A stretch of DNA of 64,000 bases from Neocallimastix lanati (nom. inval.) (GCA_016946835.1 JACVTC010000017.1:1320001-1384000), one strand, 5' to 3'. Shown: positions 40,359 to 53,950, counted from the stretch's first letter. Notes: generated by a model not told the origin, from the sequence alone. Numbers and translations are program-made.

Positions 40359-40421
40359 TTGTTTGATCCTATGGCTTTAGCCTCACCCTCCCTTCAAGAT
40401 CATAGGAATCATTAAAAACAA
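40359..40421. repeat. Imperfect fold-back with GC-rich loop
   Basis: TTGTTTGATCCTATG (40359-40373) is complementary, with a few bulged bases, to CATAGGAATCATTAAAAACAA (40401-40421). The loop contains GGCTTTAGCC and CCTCACCCTCCCTTC, unusually GC-rich for this window. It may be a small fold-back element or structured RNA. Confidence 0.55.
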
Positions 40422-41548
40422 TAAGGAATCAATATCAATTATTTATTATTATTATTATTGTAGTTTATTAGTAATTATTATTATTATTGTAGTTTATTAG
40501 TAATTATTATTATTATTGTAATTTATTAGTAATTATTATTATTATGATTATTATTTATTATTTATTATTTATTATTATTATTATTAGTAAATAAATTATT
40601 TATATTTTTATTTAACGATTTAAATATTTAAACTCTCTATATATAGACTTTTTTTTTATTTATGAATCCATTTGTTTTATATCTTTTACAATTAAATAGT
40701 AAAAAATATTAATAAAATATAATAAAATATTATTATTATTATTATAAAATATAATAAAATAATAAAAATATTGAAATAATAATAATAAATAATAAATAAA
40801 AAATAAAGAATAGTAATTAATATTAGAAAAAAAAATTTAATTATACTTTTTTTGTACAAAAGAGAGAATTGGATTTTTTACTATACAATATTTATATAAT
40901 ATTAATATATTATATATTATTAATATATTATATATTATTTAATCTATATATTTATTATATATTATATACTATTTAATATATTTAATATATTATATATTAT
41001 ATTATATTTCTATTTATTTATTAGTAATCGTTGGTAAAAATTTAAAAATTTTTAAATTTGAAATAATGATATAAAATAAAATTAAAAATTTTAAAAATAA
41101 ACATATAAAATTAAAATAATGAATATATAATTAATATATTATTCTATATATTAATACATATATCAACAGTGTAAAGTAGTTGAATTAGAAAAGTTAAAAT
41201 AATCTATGGATGAATCTATTCAACCAAATAAAAAAATAAATGAAATAAAAAAAATATATAAAAAATTATTAAATTTTTTTTTTCTTTTTTACTTTTTTTT
41301 TTTAATTTAAAAAAAAAAGGAATATTGAAATAATTAAAAATAATTGAAATAATTAAAAAAAAAAAAAAAAAGAAGGAATATTGAAATAATTAATGAAATA
41401 ATTAGGCACATTAAATTAAGGAATGTATGATGGATAATTAATAATAATAAAAAGTAAAAAGAAAAACATAAAGATTTCAACTTTTTAATAGCATTATTCA
41501 TTAGTATTTACTATTATTTATTAATTATTTATTATAAATTCAATTAAT

Positions 41549-41592
<44 letters not shown>

Positions 41593-41976
41593 CATAACTC
41601 TTTATTTCTTATTTAATTAAAAAAAAAATAAATGATATAAAAAAAAAAGAAATAGTTTTTAGACTTTTTTTTTATTTTTATTCTCTAATTTTTTATTTTT
41701 ATTTTTTTATTTTTATTTAATTACCAATAAAAAAAAAATTAGTAACCAAACCAAAAATAAATAAATAAAGAAAGAAAGAAAGAAAGAAAAAAAATATGTA
41801 ATGACTAACTCTCTTTTTTTATTTTTTTTTTTTTTTTTTTTTAATTTTTTTAAATGAATTTTAACTTTTTTTTTTTTTTTTTATCATAAAAAAAAAAGGC
41901 TAAACCAAACTAGATAAGGATTTATTTTAATTAATATATCATTAATTTAATCTATTATACTAAAGATGATTAATTG

Positions 41977-42112
41977 AATAATAAATAATAAATAATAAAT
42001 AATAAATAATAAATAATAAATAATAAATAATAAATAATAAATAATAAATAATAAATAATAAATAATAAATAATTGAATAATAAATAATAAATAATAAATA
42101 ATAAATAATAAA
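41977..42112. repeat. (AATAAAT)n heptamer satellite
   Basis: Tandem 7-bp units interrupted once by TTGAATAATAAAT, the complement of the TCAATTA interruptions in the array at 23860-24712. The minus-strand open frame is an artefact of the repeat. Confidence 0.95.
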
Positions 42113-43529
42113 ATAGCTATAAAATAAAATAAATAGATCACTAGTTTAATATAAACAATATAAATAATAAATTTTTTATTAATAAATTAAAAAAAAAAAA
42201 AAAGTTATATCTTTCTTTTATTTTTATTCTTTTTTTCTTTTTTTTCTATGCATGCATGATCAGTTTTATTTAATAAATAATAAAAATAAAAATATATCTT
42301 AAATAATAATAAATAATAATTAATAAATAATAAATAATAAATAATACTTTATAATAATAATAATAGTTAATTTCTTTTTTTCTTTCTTTTTTTCTTTTCT
42401 TTTTTTTTTATTTAATTTAATTTAAAGTTAAAGCTTAAAAAAAATATAGTTTTAATATTATGCAAAAGAGCGATATCTCTAGATGTAATGGATATATATA
42501 GAAAGTTGTTCAATAATATCTTTTCACTATTAAATCCTATTCTTATTATTCCTATTCTTATTATTCCTATTCTTAATAGTCCTATTCTTATTATTATTGT
42601 TATTTAGACTTTGGTTAACTTTAATTAATTAATTAAATATATATATATATAATTGAAATATATATATATAATGTAATAGATATTTAGAAAAGTAATTTGT
42701 TTTTTTAAATAAATATCCTATTACTATTATTATGTAAAATCAATATCACAAATATCATATATATGATATAATAGATATGATATGTCTAAAAAAGTAATTT
42801 TATTTTCTAATTCTATTAAGCTACTTATAAAACCTTTTTATTTGAATAAGAATAAAAATAAACCTAAAAAGTAATAATTAATAATTAATAATAATAATAA
42901 ATAATAATAATAATAATTGATAATAATAATAATAAATAATAATATAATAATAATTAATAATAAATAATAATAATTGATAATAATAATTGATAATAATAAT
43001 ACCAATAATAAAAGAAAAGAAGAAAAGATTAATAAAAGCATCTATCCATGGGTAATAGTCTTTTTTTTTTTTTTTTGTTATATAAACTTTAATTTAAAAT
43101 TTAAATTAAAATACCATTCATTTCATCCAACAATTAAAATCAATTAGTTCAAGATTAAAAAAGAAAAAAGAAAAAAAGAAAAGAAAAAAAAAAAAGAAAA
43201 AAAAAAAGAAAAGAAAAAAAAAGTGGATAATTTAAAAAATAAAAAAATAAAAAAAAAAATGAAATAAATTTTCAATATTTTAAAAAATTTCAAAAAAAAA
43301 AAAAATTTTTTTTATTTTTAATATAAATAGATTAAATTAACAGTAATTAAGAAGGAAAGTAAAAACTCAAAATTAACATTAAAAATTAAAAAAAAAAAAT
43401 TTAATATTATTCTTTTTTTTTTTTTTTTTTTTTAAATTAAAAAATTAAAATTAAAAAAATTTTATTTCATTTCTTTTTTTTTTTATTTAATTTCATTTAT
43501 TGAAATTTACTATTATTCAATTTTTCCCA

Positions 43530-43980
43530 TAATTTATTATTTATTATTTATTAATCAATACTCTTTTTATTATTTATTATTTATTATTTATTAATAAATA
43601 CTCTTTTTTTATTATTATTTATTATTTATTATTTATAATTTATTATTTATTATCTATTATTTATTATTTATTATTCAATTATTTATTATTTATTATTTAT
43701 TAATAAATACTCTTTTTATTATTTATTATTTATTATTTATTATTTATTAATAAATACTCTTTTTATTATTTATTATTTATTATTTATTAATAAATACTCT
43801 TTTTATTATTTATTATTTATTATTTATTAATCAATACTCTTTTTATTATTTATTATTTATTATTTATTAATAAATACTCTTTTTAATTATTTATTTATTA
43901 TTTATTATTATTTATTAATAAATACTCTTTTTATTATTTATTTATTATTTATTATTTATTATTTATTATTACTATTATAT
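43530..43980. repeat. Higher-order TTTATTA / AATACTCTTTTTATT array
   Basis: Runs of TTTATTA alternate with TTAATAAATACTCTTTTTATT at about 43552, 43595, 43702, 43752, 43793, 43834, 43873 and 43917, with spacing of about 40-50 bp in the second half. This is the densest cluster of the interspersed core found elsewhere in the window in both orientations. Confidence 0.9.
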
Positions 43981-44509
43981 ATATTTTATTAATTAAAAGT
44001 GGAGAATGCAATAAAATTATTATCATTCCTTATTTTATATTCCATTTTTTTTCCCCTTTTCTCTTTTATTATTATAGATATTCTGGGGTATAATTAACAG
44101 TATATGCAATAACATTATTTAGATCTTATGTTATAATTAATGGGTAAAATAGTTCTTTATAACTATTTTATTATCTATATATACTATCTATCTATTCCTT
44201 TTTATCTATAACATTTTAGTTTTTTTTTTTTTTTTTTTTTGTATTTGTTACTAATATATTTTTTGTTATTTACTATTTAATAATTCCTTTTTATTATTTA
44301 CTAGTTAATCTTAAACTATTTATTATCTACTTTTTATTATTTATGATTCATGTTTAATTATTTATTTACCTATTATTAAAATCATTTTATTAAGTTATTT
44401 ACTAATGTTTCAATTTACCTATTATTAATATCATTTTATTAAGTTTTTTACTAATGTTTCAATTAATTATTTATTTACTATGTTTCAATTATTTTTTATT
44501 CATTATTTT

Positions 44510-44795
44510 ATTATTATTTATTATTTATTATTTATTATTTATTATTTATTATTTATTATTTATTATTTATTATTTATTATTTATTATTTATTATTTATTA
44601 TTTATTATTTATTATTTATTATTTATTATTTATTATTTATTATTTATTATTTATTATTTATTATTATTTATTTATTATTTATTATTTATTATTTATTTAT
44701 TATTTATTATTCAATTATTTATTTATTATTTATTATTTATTATTTATTATTTAATTATTTAATTATTTATTATTTATTATTTATTATTTAATTAA
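44510..44795. repeat. (TTTATTA)n heptamer satellite
   Basis: About 285 bp of 7-bp units, with a TTCAATTATTTATTTATT interruption near 44710, ending in TTTAATTAAAT. Two overlapping plus-strand open frames here are low-complexity artefacts. Confidence 0.95.
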
Positions 44796-46542
44796 ATCCT
44801 CATTCGTTAGTCTTTAAAAAAAACTAATAAATCTTCATTTCAAGTAAATGAACATTTGGTGGCTCTACAATTCTTTTTTTTAAATTGATGATGGATTATT
44901 TATTGTATTATATGGATTTCAATATAAACAAAAATTTGTTTAATATATTATTATGATACTAGTATTATTAATTTAATATATTATTTAATATATAATGTAT
45001 GATAATAAATAATAAATAATTAATTAATTTATAATATATGCTTAAACATCGAATATTAAAAAAAATTTTTTTTTTGAGATTAGTTCATAATATATTAGAG
45101 TGTATTACAATGTATAGGCCAATTGAAATAATAATAGAGTGATTGCCTTTTTTTTTAATTTATTTGAATATATAAATAAATAAATAAATAAAATGGAAAT
45201 CTATTTAATTTCTAATATAAAACTCTATTGAAATTTATTTAATTTTTTTTCTACATCTAATTTAATATAGTATATATCATAAATTTTTTTTTTTTTAAAG
45301 AGTCAAACCTTATTTATTATCAAAGGAAAAAGTTTAATTTCTATTCATTAAAGTTATTTTTGTGCCATGTAAATAATTCATCTATTTAAATTAAATATTT
45401 ATATAATGATAACTATAAATTTAATATATAGAGAATAGACTTCTTATGGATAGGTTAATATAATGATATATTCATAAATAAATTAAATGTAAATATAAAT
45501 ATTATATTAACAATATATAATAATAAATATATAAATAATTAAATCTATGAATGAATAAAAATAAAATGTATATATATAAATAAATATATAAAAATAAATA
45601 AATAGATAAATAAATAAATCAATAAATAAATAACTAATAATATTTAAATTATTAATATTGGTACTTATATAAAATATAGTTAAATCAATTAATATAAACT
45701 CTTGAATGATATATTCAATTAGATTCGACTCTGTTATATTATATTGTATATTATTATAGTCATAGCTTAAATAAACGGTAGTTAACCTTAATCCCTAATA
45801 TTAATGTATTAATGTGTATATTGGAATAGACTGAAATAAATGGTGAAGAATTTAATATAAACATTCCACTTCAAAAATGGCAATGAATATAGGATTTGAA
45901 TAATAAAATAAATAAATAATAAATAAATAATAAAAATAATAAATAAATAATAAATAAATAATAAATAAATAATAAATACATAATAAATAAATAATAAATA
46001 AATAATTGAAGATATATAATAATTATATTAATTATTAAAATTAAATTTTATTTATTTCAAAGTTTATAAATAAAACAAAGGAATAAAATATTACATAATA
46101 ATTATTTAGTATTAGATAATTAATCGATTTATATTTTAATAATTAATAAGTAAATTAATGAAATAAATAAATATTTTAATTAATGATAAAATAAATAAAT
46201 AAACAAATAATAAATAAATAAATAATACATAAATAATAAATAAATTACAAATAAAAATATAAATAAATATATAAATAAATCAATAAAATAATTATGTATG
46301 TATCAAGTTTTAATAAAAAATTTTTTTTTTTATATTATCGACAAAAAATAATAATTAAATGAAAATATTAATAATTAAATTAAATAATGAGGATTAAAAA
46401 ATTTTTCATATAAAAAGGATTTAATTTTCTTTTCGAAAATAAAAAAAAAAAAATTAAAATAAAAAAGAAGAAAATTATATAGTTTTTTTTTTTTTTTTAT
46501 TAGTATTTAAATATTTTGTTTTAATTAACGTAGACATATTTG

Positions 46543-46579
<37 letters not shown>

Positions 46580-48047
46580 CAAGACGAAAATAAATATCTA
46601 TTTTTCGTTTGAAATTAAATCAATAAAAAACAATTTTTTTTTTTTTTATTTAATTATTTAAATTTTATTATTTTTCTCATATAAAAGATATATATAAAAG
46701 TTTTATTCTTTTTTTTTTTTTAAATAAAAGAAAATCAATAAAACTTTTAGATAAATAAAAAAAAAGAAGAAAAGAAAAAAAAAAAAAAGTTTAATACATC
46801 TTAAAAACTATTATTTCTATAGTTTTTAATAGTATTAAAAGGGGGAAAAAAGAAAAAAAAAAAAAAAAGAGAAAAATTATAATATAAAATAAATAAATAA
46901 AAAAGATTAATTGATTTTTGTTTTTTAAACAATAATAATAAAAAAAAAAAATTAATATATAAAAAAAAAGTCATGTTTTATATTATATTTTAAAGAAATT
47001 AAAAACGAAAAACTTTTTTTTTTTTAACAAAGTAAAAAATTTATACACAATAAACATATACCTAAAAAAAAACAGAAAAAAAATTTAACTTATTTTCAAA
47101 TATGCAGTATTAATGTATTATCTATAGAAAATTATTAGTAGTGTAATAATAATATTAATAATTTTTTTAAAACAAAACAAACAAAAAAAAGAGCATAATT
47201 ATTTAAGAATTGACGCATAATTAGTAATACAATAAAATAATAGTTTTTTTTCTATTCAAACTCTAAAATAGTGTATATTTTTATTATAAGTACATAATAT
47301 ATATTATCAAATGTATAAAATAAGTATTTATTAGGATAAGAGAAACACACATAAAAAGAAAAAAAAAAGTAAAAAGAAAAAAGCATTTAAAGCTAGGGTT
47401 TATTTTATTTAAGTTGGTAGTAATTCATACAAATATCTTATTTTTTTAGTTAAAAAAGAAGATAAATACTTTTTATTATTATTTTATATATTATATTCAT
47501 ATCATATATTATATTAACCTATAACTTAAAAGTAAAGAATAAAAAACAAAAAAACAAAAAAACAAAAAAAATATATATATATTATCATATTTTATTCCTA
47601 TAAAAAATATTATAATTTTTATTAAAGAAAGAAAGAAGAAAAAAGAACTTTTTTCATAATTTTTTTAATAAAAAATTTCATAATTTATCAGTTTTTAATA
47701 ACGCATGCATAATTATTATAGAAATTTTATTTAAGTGATATTTTTTAATATATTTTTTTTTTAAAGAAGGAACAATTTTTGTTAAAGAACAGTAAAAACA
47801 AAAAATAGGACAATTTATATTTTTAAAAAAAAAAAGAAATAAAAACTATTAATTAAATTTAAATTGAATATAAAATTAAAAAGACATTAAATAAAAAATA
47901 TACCTGTACACATATTCAAACAAATCATACATACATATTCATATTTACACATTTTTATAAGAAAAGAAGAAAGGAAAAGCTAATAATAATTTTTTTATAT
48001 AAAAAAAAAAGAAATTAATTATTTATTTAATATAGATATATATCAAA

Positions 48048-50315
48048 ATGGTCAAGATGAAGAGTTTTAATGGAAAACGTTTAAGTTATTTATCTAATGA
48101 AAAGTGCAATGAAGATCTTATTACGGAAGGAATGATATTTAAGGGTAATGAAAAATTAAACTTAATAAATAGAAGAGAAGAAAATATCATGATTAATCCT
48201 GGAAGTGATATTAAACAAATTGGAAATCCATTAAAAAGTAATTCTAATATAATGTATCAAAGAAAACCAAAAACTTATTATGGATACCAACATATAGCAT
48301 CAAATTTGAAGTATTCATTTACAGCTGATTCTATTTATGGTGAAGAAGAAGAAGAATTAGGAAGAACAAAATCTGCCAAGACTCCATCTACCACAATGAC
48401 CTTGGTAGTGAGAAAGAGTAAATCTCCAAAAGGTTTTCTCTCTTCATTAACCAAAAAATTAACTACAAAACATAATTCTATCTCAAAAAAAGCTACCCTA
48501 AGAGGTTCTAATAAAACTCAAATGAAATCAAATTCAAAAGCAAAGAAAATAACAAGTATTAATTTAAAGAATATTAATATACCCATGCCTGTCATTGAAA
48601 ATATGTATACTCAATCCTTTACAAAACATTCTTATTATGTTCAACGTTCTTTGAGAAGAAGTACCATGATTGTTAATTTAATAACTTCTTTCAGAAGTAC
48701 CTATGCAGAACTTCGTGAAATTAATACACCAAAATTAAAGAGAAGAATTTCTTTCAGAAAACGTGTACCAAAACCTATCAATACTATTGATCAACCAAAA
48801 GAAGGAAATTTAATTGAATTAAGAATGAGAAGACAGGCTAAATATTATGAAATATTTGGTAATACTAAGCCATTTGCTGCTCCAAAGCGTAGAAAGAGAC
48901 TAATGAAAAAGCCATTACTTGAATTTAGTGAATATGAAGCCTTACCATCTATTCCTGCTAGTGCTGCCGGATCAAAGGTTAATCAATACTTATCTGATCA
49001 TAAAGAATCTGAAAGAATGAAGTTGAAACCAATCAAAAATATTAATAAGGAATTATGTCTTATCTTTAATAAGGAGTATATACCAGAAGAACAATTAAAT
49101 AGGGATGAGGATGAAGAAGAAGAATTTGAAGATGAAGAAGGAGAAGGAGAATTTGATGAAGAAGAAGAATTTGATGAAGAAGAAGAAGAAGTTGATGTAG
49201 ACGAAGAAGAGGAAGATGAAGACGAGGATGATGATGATAATGTTGCTATTGGTAAGATTCAAATGGAAAAAGGAGTTAGTTTGGATGAACTTCATGAAAT
49301 GATTAATCATAATAATGATGTTAGAATAGTTATGGGACAAAATGGATTTATGATTCCAATGTATTCTCAATATAATCCAATAAACTATAATACATTTCCT
49401 GTCACCCCTGTACTTAACTGTACTAATCTTCCAATGATTAGATCACCAACTGATTTACCAACAGAAATTTATGTTGATCCAGAAGCTGAATATGATGAAG
49501 GTGAATACGATGAAAATGAATATGATGATGAGGAAGAAGAAGAAGAAGAATATGATGAAGAGGATGAAAGTGAAAGTGAAGAAGAAGAAGAAGATTATAA
49601 TGAGAATGAAGAAGAAAAAGGAGTGATTGAGGATGATGTTGAAAGTGAAAAACAGTTACAAGAAATGACTTCAGAATTTTCCTCTACTTCCATTTCTAAA
49701 ATAATTGAAAATGAACTGCTACATGATAAGAAGGAAAGAAAAAGAATTTCAGGAGGTACATTATATAATGAAGACATAGAGGATGAACCATCATTCAATA
49801 ATAATCTTTCTGATGAAGGTTATCTCTCAGATGTAACTTTAAAGGGTGAAGATAGTCACGGTAATAGTGAATCATCCTTTATGATTTTCGATGAAATCAA
49901 TAGTCGTGATGTTAGTTTCCAATGTGATGAAGAGGAAGAAAAAGAAAAAGAAAAACATCATGACTATGAAGTAGGTGATCTTACTGATTTTTCATTTTTA
50001 TTGGATATTGATAAATATGATGGTGAAGTAGAGAATAGAATTGATAATAAAAATGTTCATGAAAATTCGTTTTCTCTTACTAAATCTTTTCTTTTAGTGG
50101 ATGAAAAGAGTGGTGATAGCATTATTCCAAAAAGTATGTCCAATTTCTTATTAAATAATGCAAAAATTTCTATTTCTTCTTCTTCTGAAGAGGATGACCT
50201 CTTTAGTAATACAATGACTTTTTTAAATAGTAGTATTTTAAATGAATCCCTTTCTTTAACTCTTCATAATTTTGAAGATGATGATGAAATCAAAATGCAA
50301 AAGGAAGTTTATTAA
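48048..50315 (+). CDS. Hypothetical 755-residue protein, basic N half and two acidic tracts
   Basis: I do not recognise a family. It is a single uninterrupted frame whose composition and codon use are those of the real genes here. Residues 1-345 are basic, with clusters KLKRRISFRKR (229-239) and PKRRKRLMKK (279-288) that look like nuclear or nucleolar signals. Residues 352-397 and 477-535 are long Asp/Glu tracts. Between them is a non-repetitive, hydrophobic-mixed block (400-475, IGKIQMEKGVSLDELHEMI...) that may be its only folded part. A SSSSEEDD site (710-717) fits casein kinase 2. There is no signal peptide or membrane span. The charge pattern resembles histone-chaperone or nucleolar proteins, but that is composition, not homology. 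The ATG at 48048 has an A at -3; a second ATG three codons later could also be used. Confidence 0.85.
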   Translation: MVKMKSFNGKRLSYLSNEKCNEDLITEGMIFKGNEKLNLINRREENIMINPGSDIKQIGNPLKSNSNIMYQRKPKTYYGYQHIASNLKYSFTADSIYGEEEEELGRTKSAKTPSTTMTLVVRKSKSPKGFLSSLTKKLTTKHNSISKKATLRGSNKTQMKSNSKAKKITSINLKNINIPMPVIENMYTQSFTKHSYYVQRSLRRSTMIVNLITSFRSTYAELREINTPKLKRRISFRKRVPKPINTIDQPKEGNLIELRMRRQAKYYEIFGNTKPFAAPKRRKRLMKKPLLEFSEYEALPSIPASAAGSKVNQYLSDHKESERMKLKPIKNINKELCLIFNKEYIPEEQLNRDEDEEEEFEDEEGEGEFDEEEEFDEEEEEVDVDEEEEDEDEDDDDNVAIGKIQMEKGVSLDELHEMINHNNDVRIVMGQNGFMIPMYSQYNPINYNTFPVTPVLNCTNLPMIRSPTDLPTEIYVDPEAEYDEGEYDENEYDDEEEEEEEYDEEDESESEEEEEDYNENEEEKGVIEDDVESEKQLQEMTSEFSSTSISKIIENELLHDKKERKRISGGTLYNEDIEDEPSFNNNLSDEGYLSDVTLKGEDSHGNSESSFMIFDEINSRDVSFQCDEEEEKEKEKHHDYEVGDLTDFSFLLDIDKYDGEVENRIDNKNVHENSFSLTKSFLLVDEKSGDSIIPKSMSNFLLNNAKISISSSSEEDDLFSNTMTFLNSSILNESLSLTLHNFEDDDEIKMQKEVY

Positions 50316-52182
50316 ATTAAATTGATTCTGGTATTGATTTAACTAATACTACTAAAATAAATTATTTAATGGAAAATAAATGTTTAAAAAAAAATAGATA
50401 TATTTATTTATTTTTTATTATTATTTTATTTTATTTTTTTTTTAAAAAAAATCAATAATGATAAAAAAAAAATAAGGTAAAATAATTGTTAAATAAATAA
50501 TAAATAAAAATAATATTTTATTAATATATTTTTAAAATTAAAATTAAAATAAAAATATATAATAAAATATATAATAAAATAAAATAAAAATACATTTCGT
50601 TTGATTTCACTTTTAAGCAAGGTAATCTCGAAATATTTTTTTTGCGCACTTTTCAGAAACAAACAAACAATAAAATAAAACACGAAAAAAAAGAAAAAAA
50701 AAAAAAATAGCAACAAAATCGAAAACATTATTTAAATAAATAATAAAACTCAAATTAAATAACAAACCAAACAATTAAAAAAATAAATAAATTAAAGCAA
50801 AACTAATTAAATTAAATTAAATTTAATTAAACCAAATCAAAACATATTTATTTATATGTAAAAATAAAATAAAACAAAAACAAGACAGAAGAAAAAAAAA
50901 AAAAAAAACGGTATATCTGTTTTTTTTTTTTTTTTTTTAATTATTATTAAAAAAAATTAATATAATAATATATATTATATATATTATATATTATAAAATA
51001 ACAAGACAATTAGTATATATCATATATTATAAAAAAAATTATAAATAGGACAAAATTAAAATAAAAAAAAAAAAAATACAAATATATATATATAATATAT
51101 AAATTTAAAAAGTATATAGTTGAAAAATAATTAAATATATATATATATATGTATATAATTTTTTTTTTATTAAGAAATATTAGAAAAAAATTTTAATTAT
51201 TTAAAATTTTTATTCTGTTAATTATTAATATATATATAAATATAAATTTGAAAAGAAGAAAAAAAATTTTTTTTTCTTTTTTTTTTTTCTATTTATTTAA
51301 AAACCATTTTAATAAATATTTATTAATTTTAAAATATTAGCTTAATTTTATATATCCAAAAATAATATTTTTTTATTAACATTCTTTCTTTTTTTTTTCT
51401 TTTCATCATCCAAAATTTTATCTAACAATCATACAAACAACTAAAAAAAGAAAGAAAGAAAACAATTATTAATTTAAATAAAAATTATTTAAACAATTAA
51501 TAATAATGATAAAAAAAAAAGAAAGAACAAATATGTTTTTTTTTTTTTTAAATTTTATTTTATTTTTATTTATTTTATTTTTATTTTTATTTATTTTTTG
51601 TTTTTTTATTTTTATTTTATTTTTTATTTTATTTTTTACTAAATATTTTTAACAATAAAAAATATTTTAAAGTAAAAAATTAAAAAATAATAAATAAAAT
51701 AAAAAATAATAATAAATAAAATAAATAATAAATAATAATAAATAATAATAATAAATAAAATATTAATTTATTTATAAGGAAAAAAAATTTTTTTTTAATT
51801 TTTTTTCTTTTTGTTTTATTTAATAAATTTAATTAAATTTTAACATAAAAGGAAATTTAACAAAAATGATCAAAAAAAAAAAAAAAAAAAATTAAAAAAA
51901 AAAAAAATTATATATATATAAAATATATATAAAGTATATAAAATTTATAATATATATAATATATAATTTATATATACTATAAAAGGCAAAAATAAAATAA
52001 AAAAAAAATTTTTTTTTCTATTTTTATTTTATTTTTCCTTTTATTTTAATATTAATTTTTTTTTTTTTTTTAAATTTTTTCTTTTATATATCTTATATAT
52101 ATATTCTATATAAGTGTATATATAAATATAAAAGTATATTATGGATACTTTTATAATTATACAAAATATAATTCATGATTTA

Positions 52183-52217
<35 letters not shown>

Positions 52218-52602
52218 TATTCTTTTTAATACAATGATAAATCAAAACTTATACAATATATAATTATATAATATATATAATATATATATTTAAATAATTT
52301 CATCTAATGAATGTTCTTTAGAAGAAATTATTCTTTTTTTTTTTTTTTTATATTTATTTTTTTTATTAAATGATATATATAAAGAAGTAAAAAGTTAAAG
52401 TTTAAAAAAAAAAAAAGTTTATTTTTTTTTTTTTTATTTTTACTTTTTATTTTTATTTCAAAGCTAATAAAGGAATGATTAATAAATATAAAAATAATAA
52501 ATATAAAATTATAAATATAAAAATAATTATAATAATAATTTCATTATTATTAATATAATTATTATTTTTTTTTATTTTTATTTTTTATTTTTAATTTTTA
52601 AT

Positions 52603-52648
<46 letters not shown>

Positions 52649-52683
52649 TATATTTTTTATTTCATTCTTTATTGTAAGAAAAA

Positions 52684-52716
<33 letters not shown>

Positions 52717-52823
52717 GTAGGAGTTGGAGATCATAATTTAACCCTACTTTTTTCAAATTAAAAAAAAAAAAAAATAAAAATAAAAATAAAAATAAAAAGG
52801 TAATATATATATATAGAACTACC

Positions 52824-52858
<35 letters not shown>

Positions 52859-53460
52859 TAAAAAAAAAAAAAAAAAACCGACTTTAACTAAAGACAGATC
52901 ATCATCATCATTATCATATCAAAAATAATAGTAATAGTAATAACAAAATAATATATAGTAATATACATAAAATTAAAATCAAAATCAAAAAAAAATATTA
53001 AAGCAAATTTAAATGTTATTATAAATAATAATAATAATAATAATAATTAATAATAATTAATAATAATAATAATAATAATTTTATGTTTTAAATTTTTATC
53101 ATTATCATTATTATTATTATTAAAGATATTATTATTATTAAAGATATTATTATTATTAAAGATAAACGGACTCACCTATAAATTAATTTATTTTTATTTA
53201 TATACAAAACGACAAATGTTTGTTTGAATTTTTTATTTTATTTTATTTTTTATTAAATTTTTTTTTTATTTTATTTTTTTTTTTTAAATATATATATAAT
53301 AAATATAATTTTTATATATATATATATTTAATATTTTATTTTATTTTAATTAAAATATAATAAAATAAAATAAAAAAAAATTAAAAAAAAAAAAAAAAAA
53401 AAAAAATAAAAATAAAAATAAAAATAAAATAAAAAATAAAAGAGGAAAAACAAACAATTA

Positions 53461-53485
<25 letters not shown>
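50316..53485. other. Gene-free low-complexity region
   Basis: Long A/T homopolymers, including a T-run of about 40 near 52606-52645 and an A-run near 52687-52714, with (AT)n and (AAT)n tracts. The minus-strand open frame at 50489-50728 is mostly Phe/Ile/Lys codons and unsupported. GATATTATTATTATTAAA is repeated three times at about 53122-53162. Confidence 0.65.
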
Positions 53486-53489
<4 letters not shown>

Positions 53490-53493
<4 letters not shown>

Positions 53494-53681
53494 CGACTTT
53501 ATAATAAAAAAAAACGATTTTATAATAATAATAAAAAAAAAAAAAAACGACTTAATATATATATATATATATATATAAAACGACTTATTAATAATAATAA
53601 TAATAATAATAATAAAAATACAATAAAATAAAAATTAAAAAAGACTTTTTAATAATAATAAAATAAATAAATAAAAAAAAA

Positions 53682-53713
<32 letters not shown>

Positions 53714-53750
53714 TTTAAAAAATGACTTTTTAATAATAATAATAATAAAA
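53490..53750. repeat. Cassette array of (AAA)CGACTT / GACTTTTTAATAATAATAA
   Basis: A short GACTT or GATTTT word followed by AATAATAATAA and a variable A-run recurs at about 53493, 53515, 53548, 53581, 53643 and 53723. The unit is constant at its 5' end while the spacer length is free. It is non-coding. Confidence 0.7.
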
Positions 53751-53831
53751 AATTAGTACCATCCTTTTTTTTTTTTTTTTTTTTTTTTTGAGTTATTGTC
53801 TATGTGTTGGAATTTATTTTTTATTATAATA

Positions 53832-53871
<40 letters not shown>

Positions 53872-53950
53872 CTATTTTTCTTATTTTTTCTTATTTTTTT
53901 CTTATTTTCCCATTTTCCTATTTTCCTATCCACCATATTTTTTTTTCTTA

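Larger units (their letters stand above)
40301..48047. other. Gene-free low-complexity region
   Basis: About 7.7 kb of A/T tracts, TTTATTA heptamers (41977-42112 in inverse; 43530-43980; 44510-44795), AATAAAT runs (45900-46010) and a four-copy CCTATTCTTATTATT repeat (42535-42595). The last 900 bp lead into the acidic-protein gene and are A-rich. No gene is supported. Confidence 0.65.

Noticed and set aside
44454-44791. Two overlapping ~100-codon frames on plus
   Set aside because: Artefacts of the heptamer satellite.
49095-49798. Minus-strand frames opposite the acidic tracts
   Set aside because: They are shadows of GAA/GAT-rich coding sequence and read as Phe/Ser strings.
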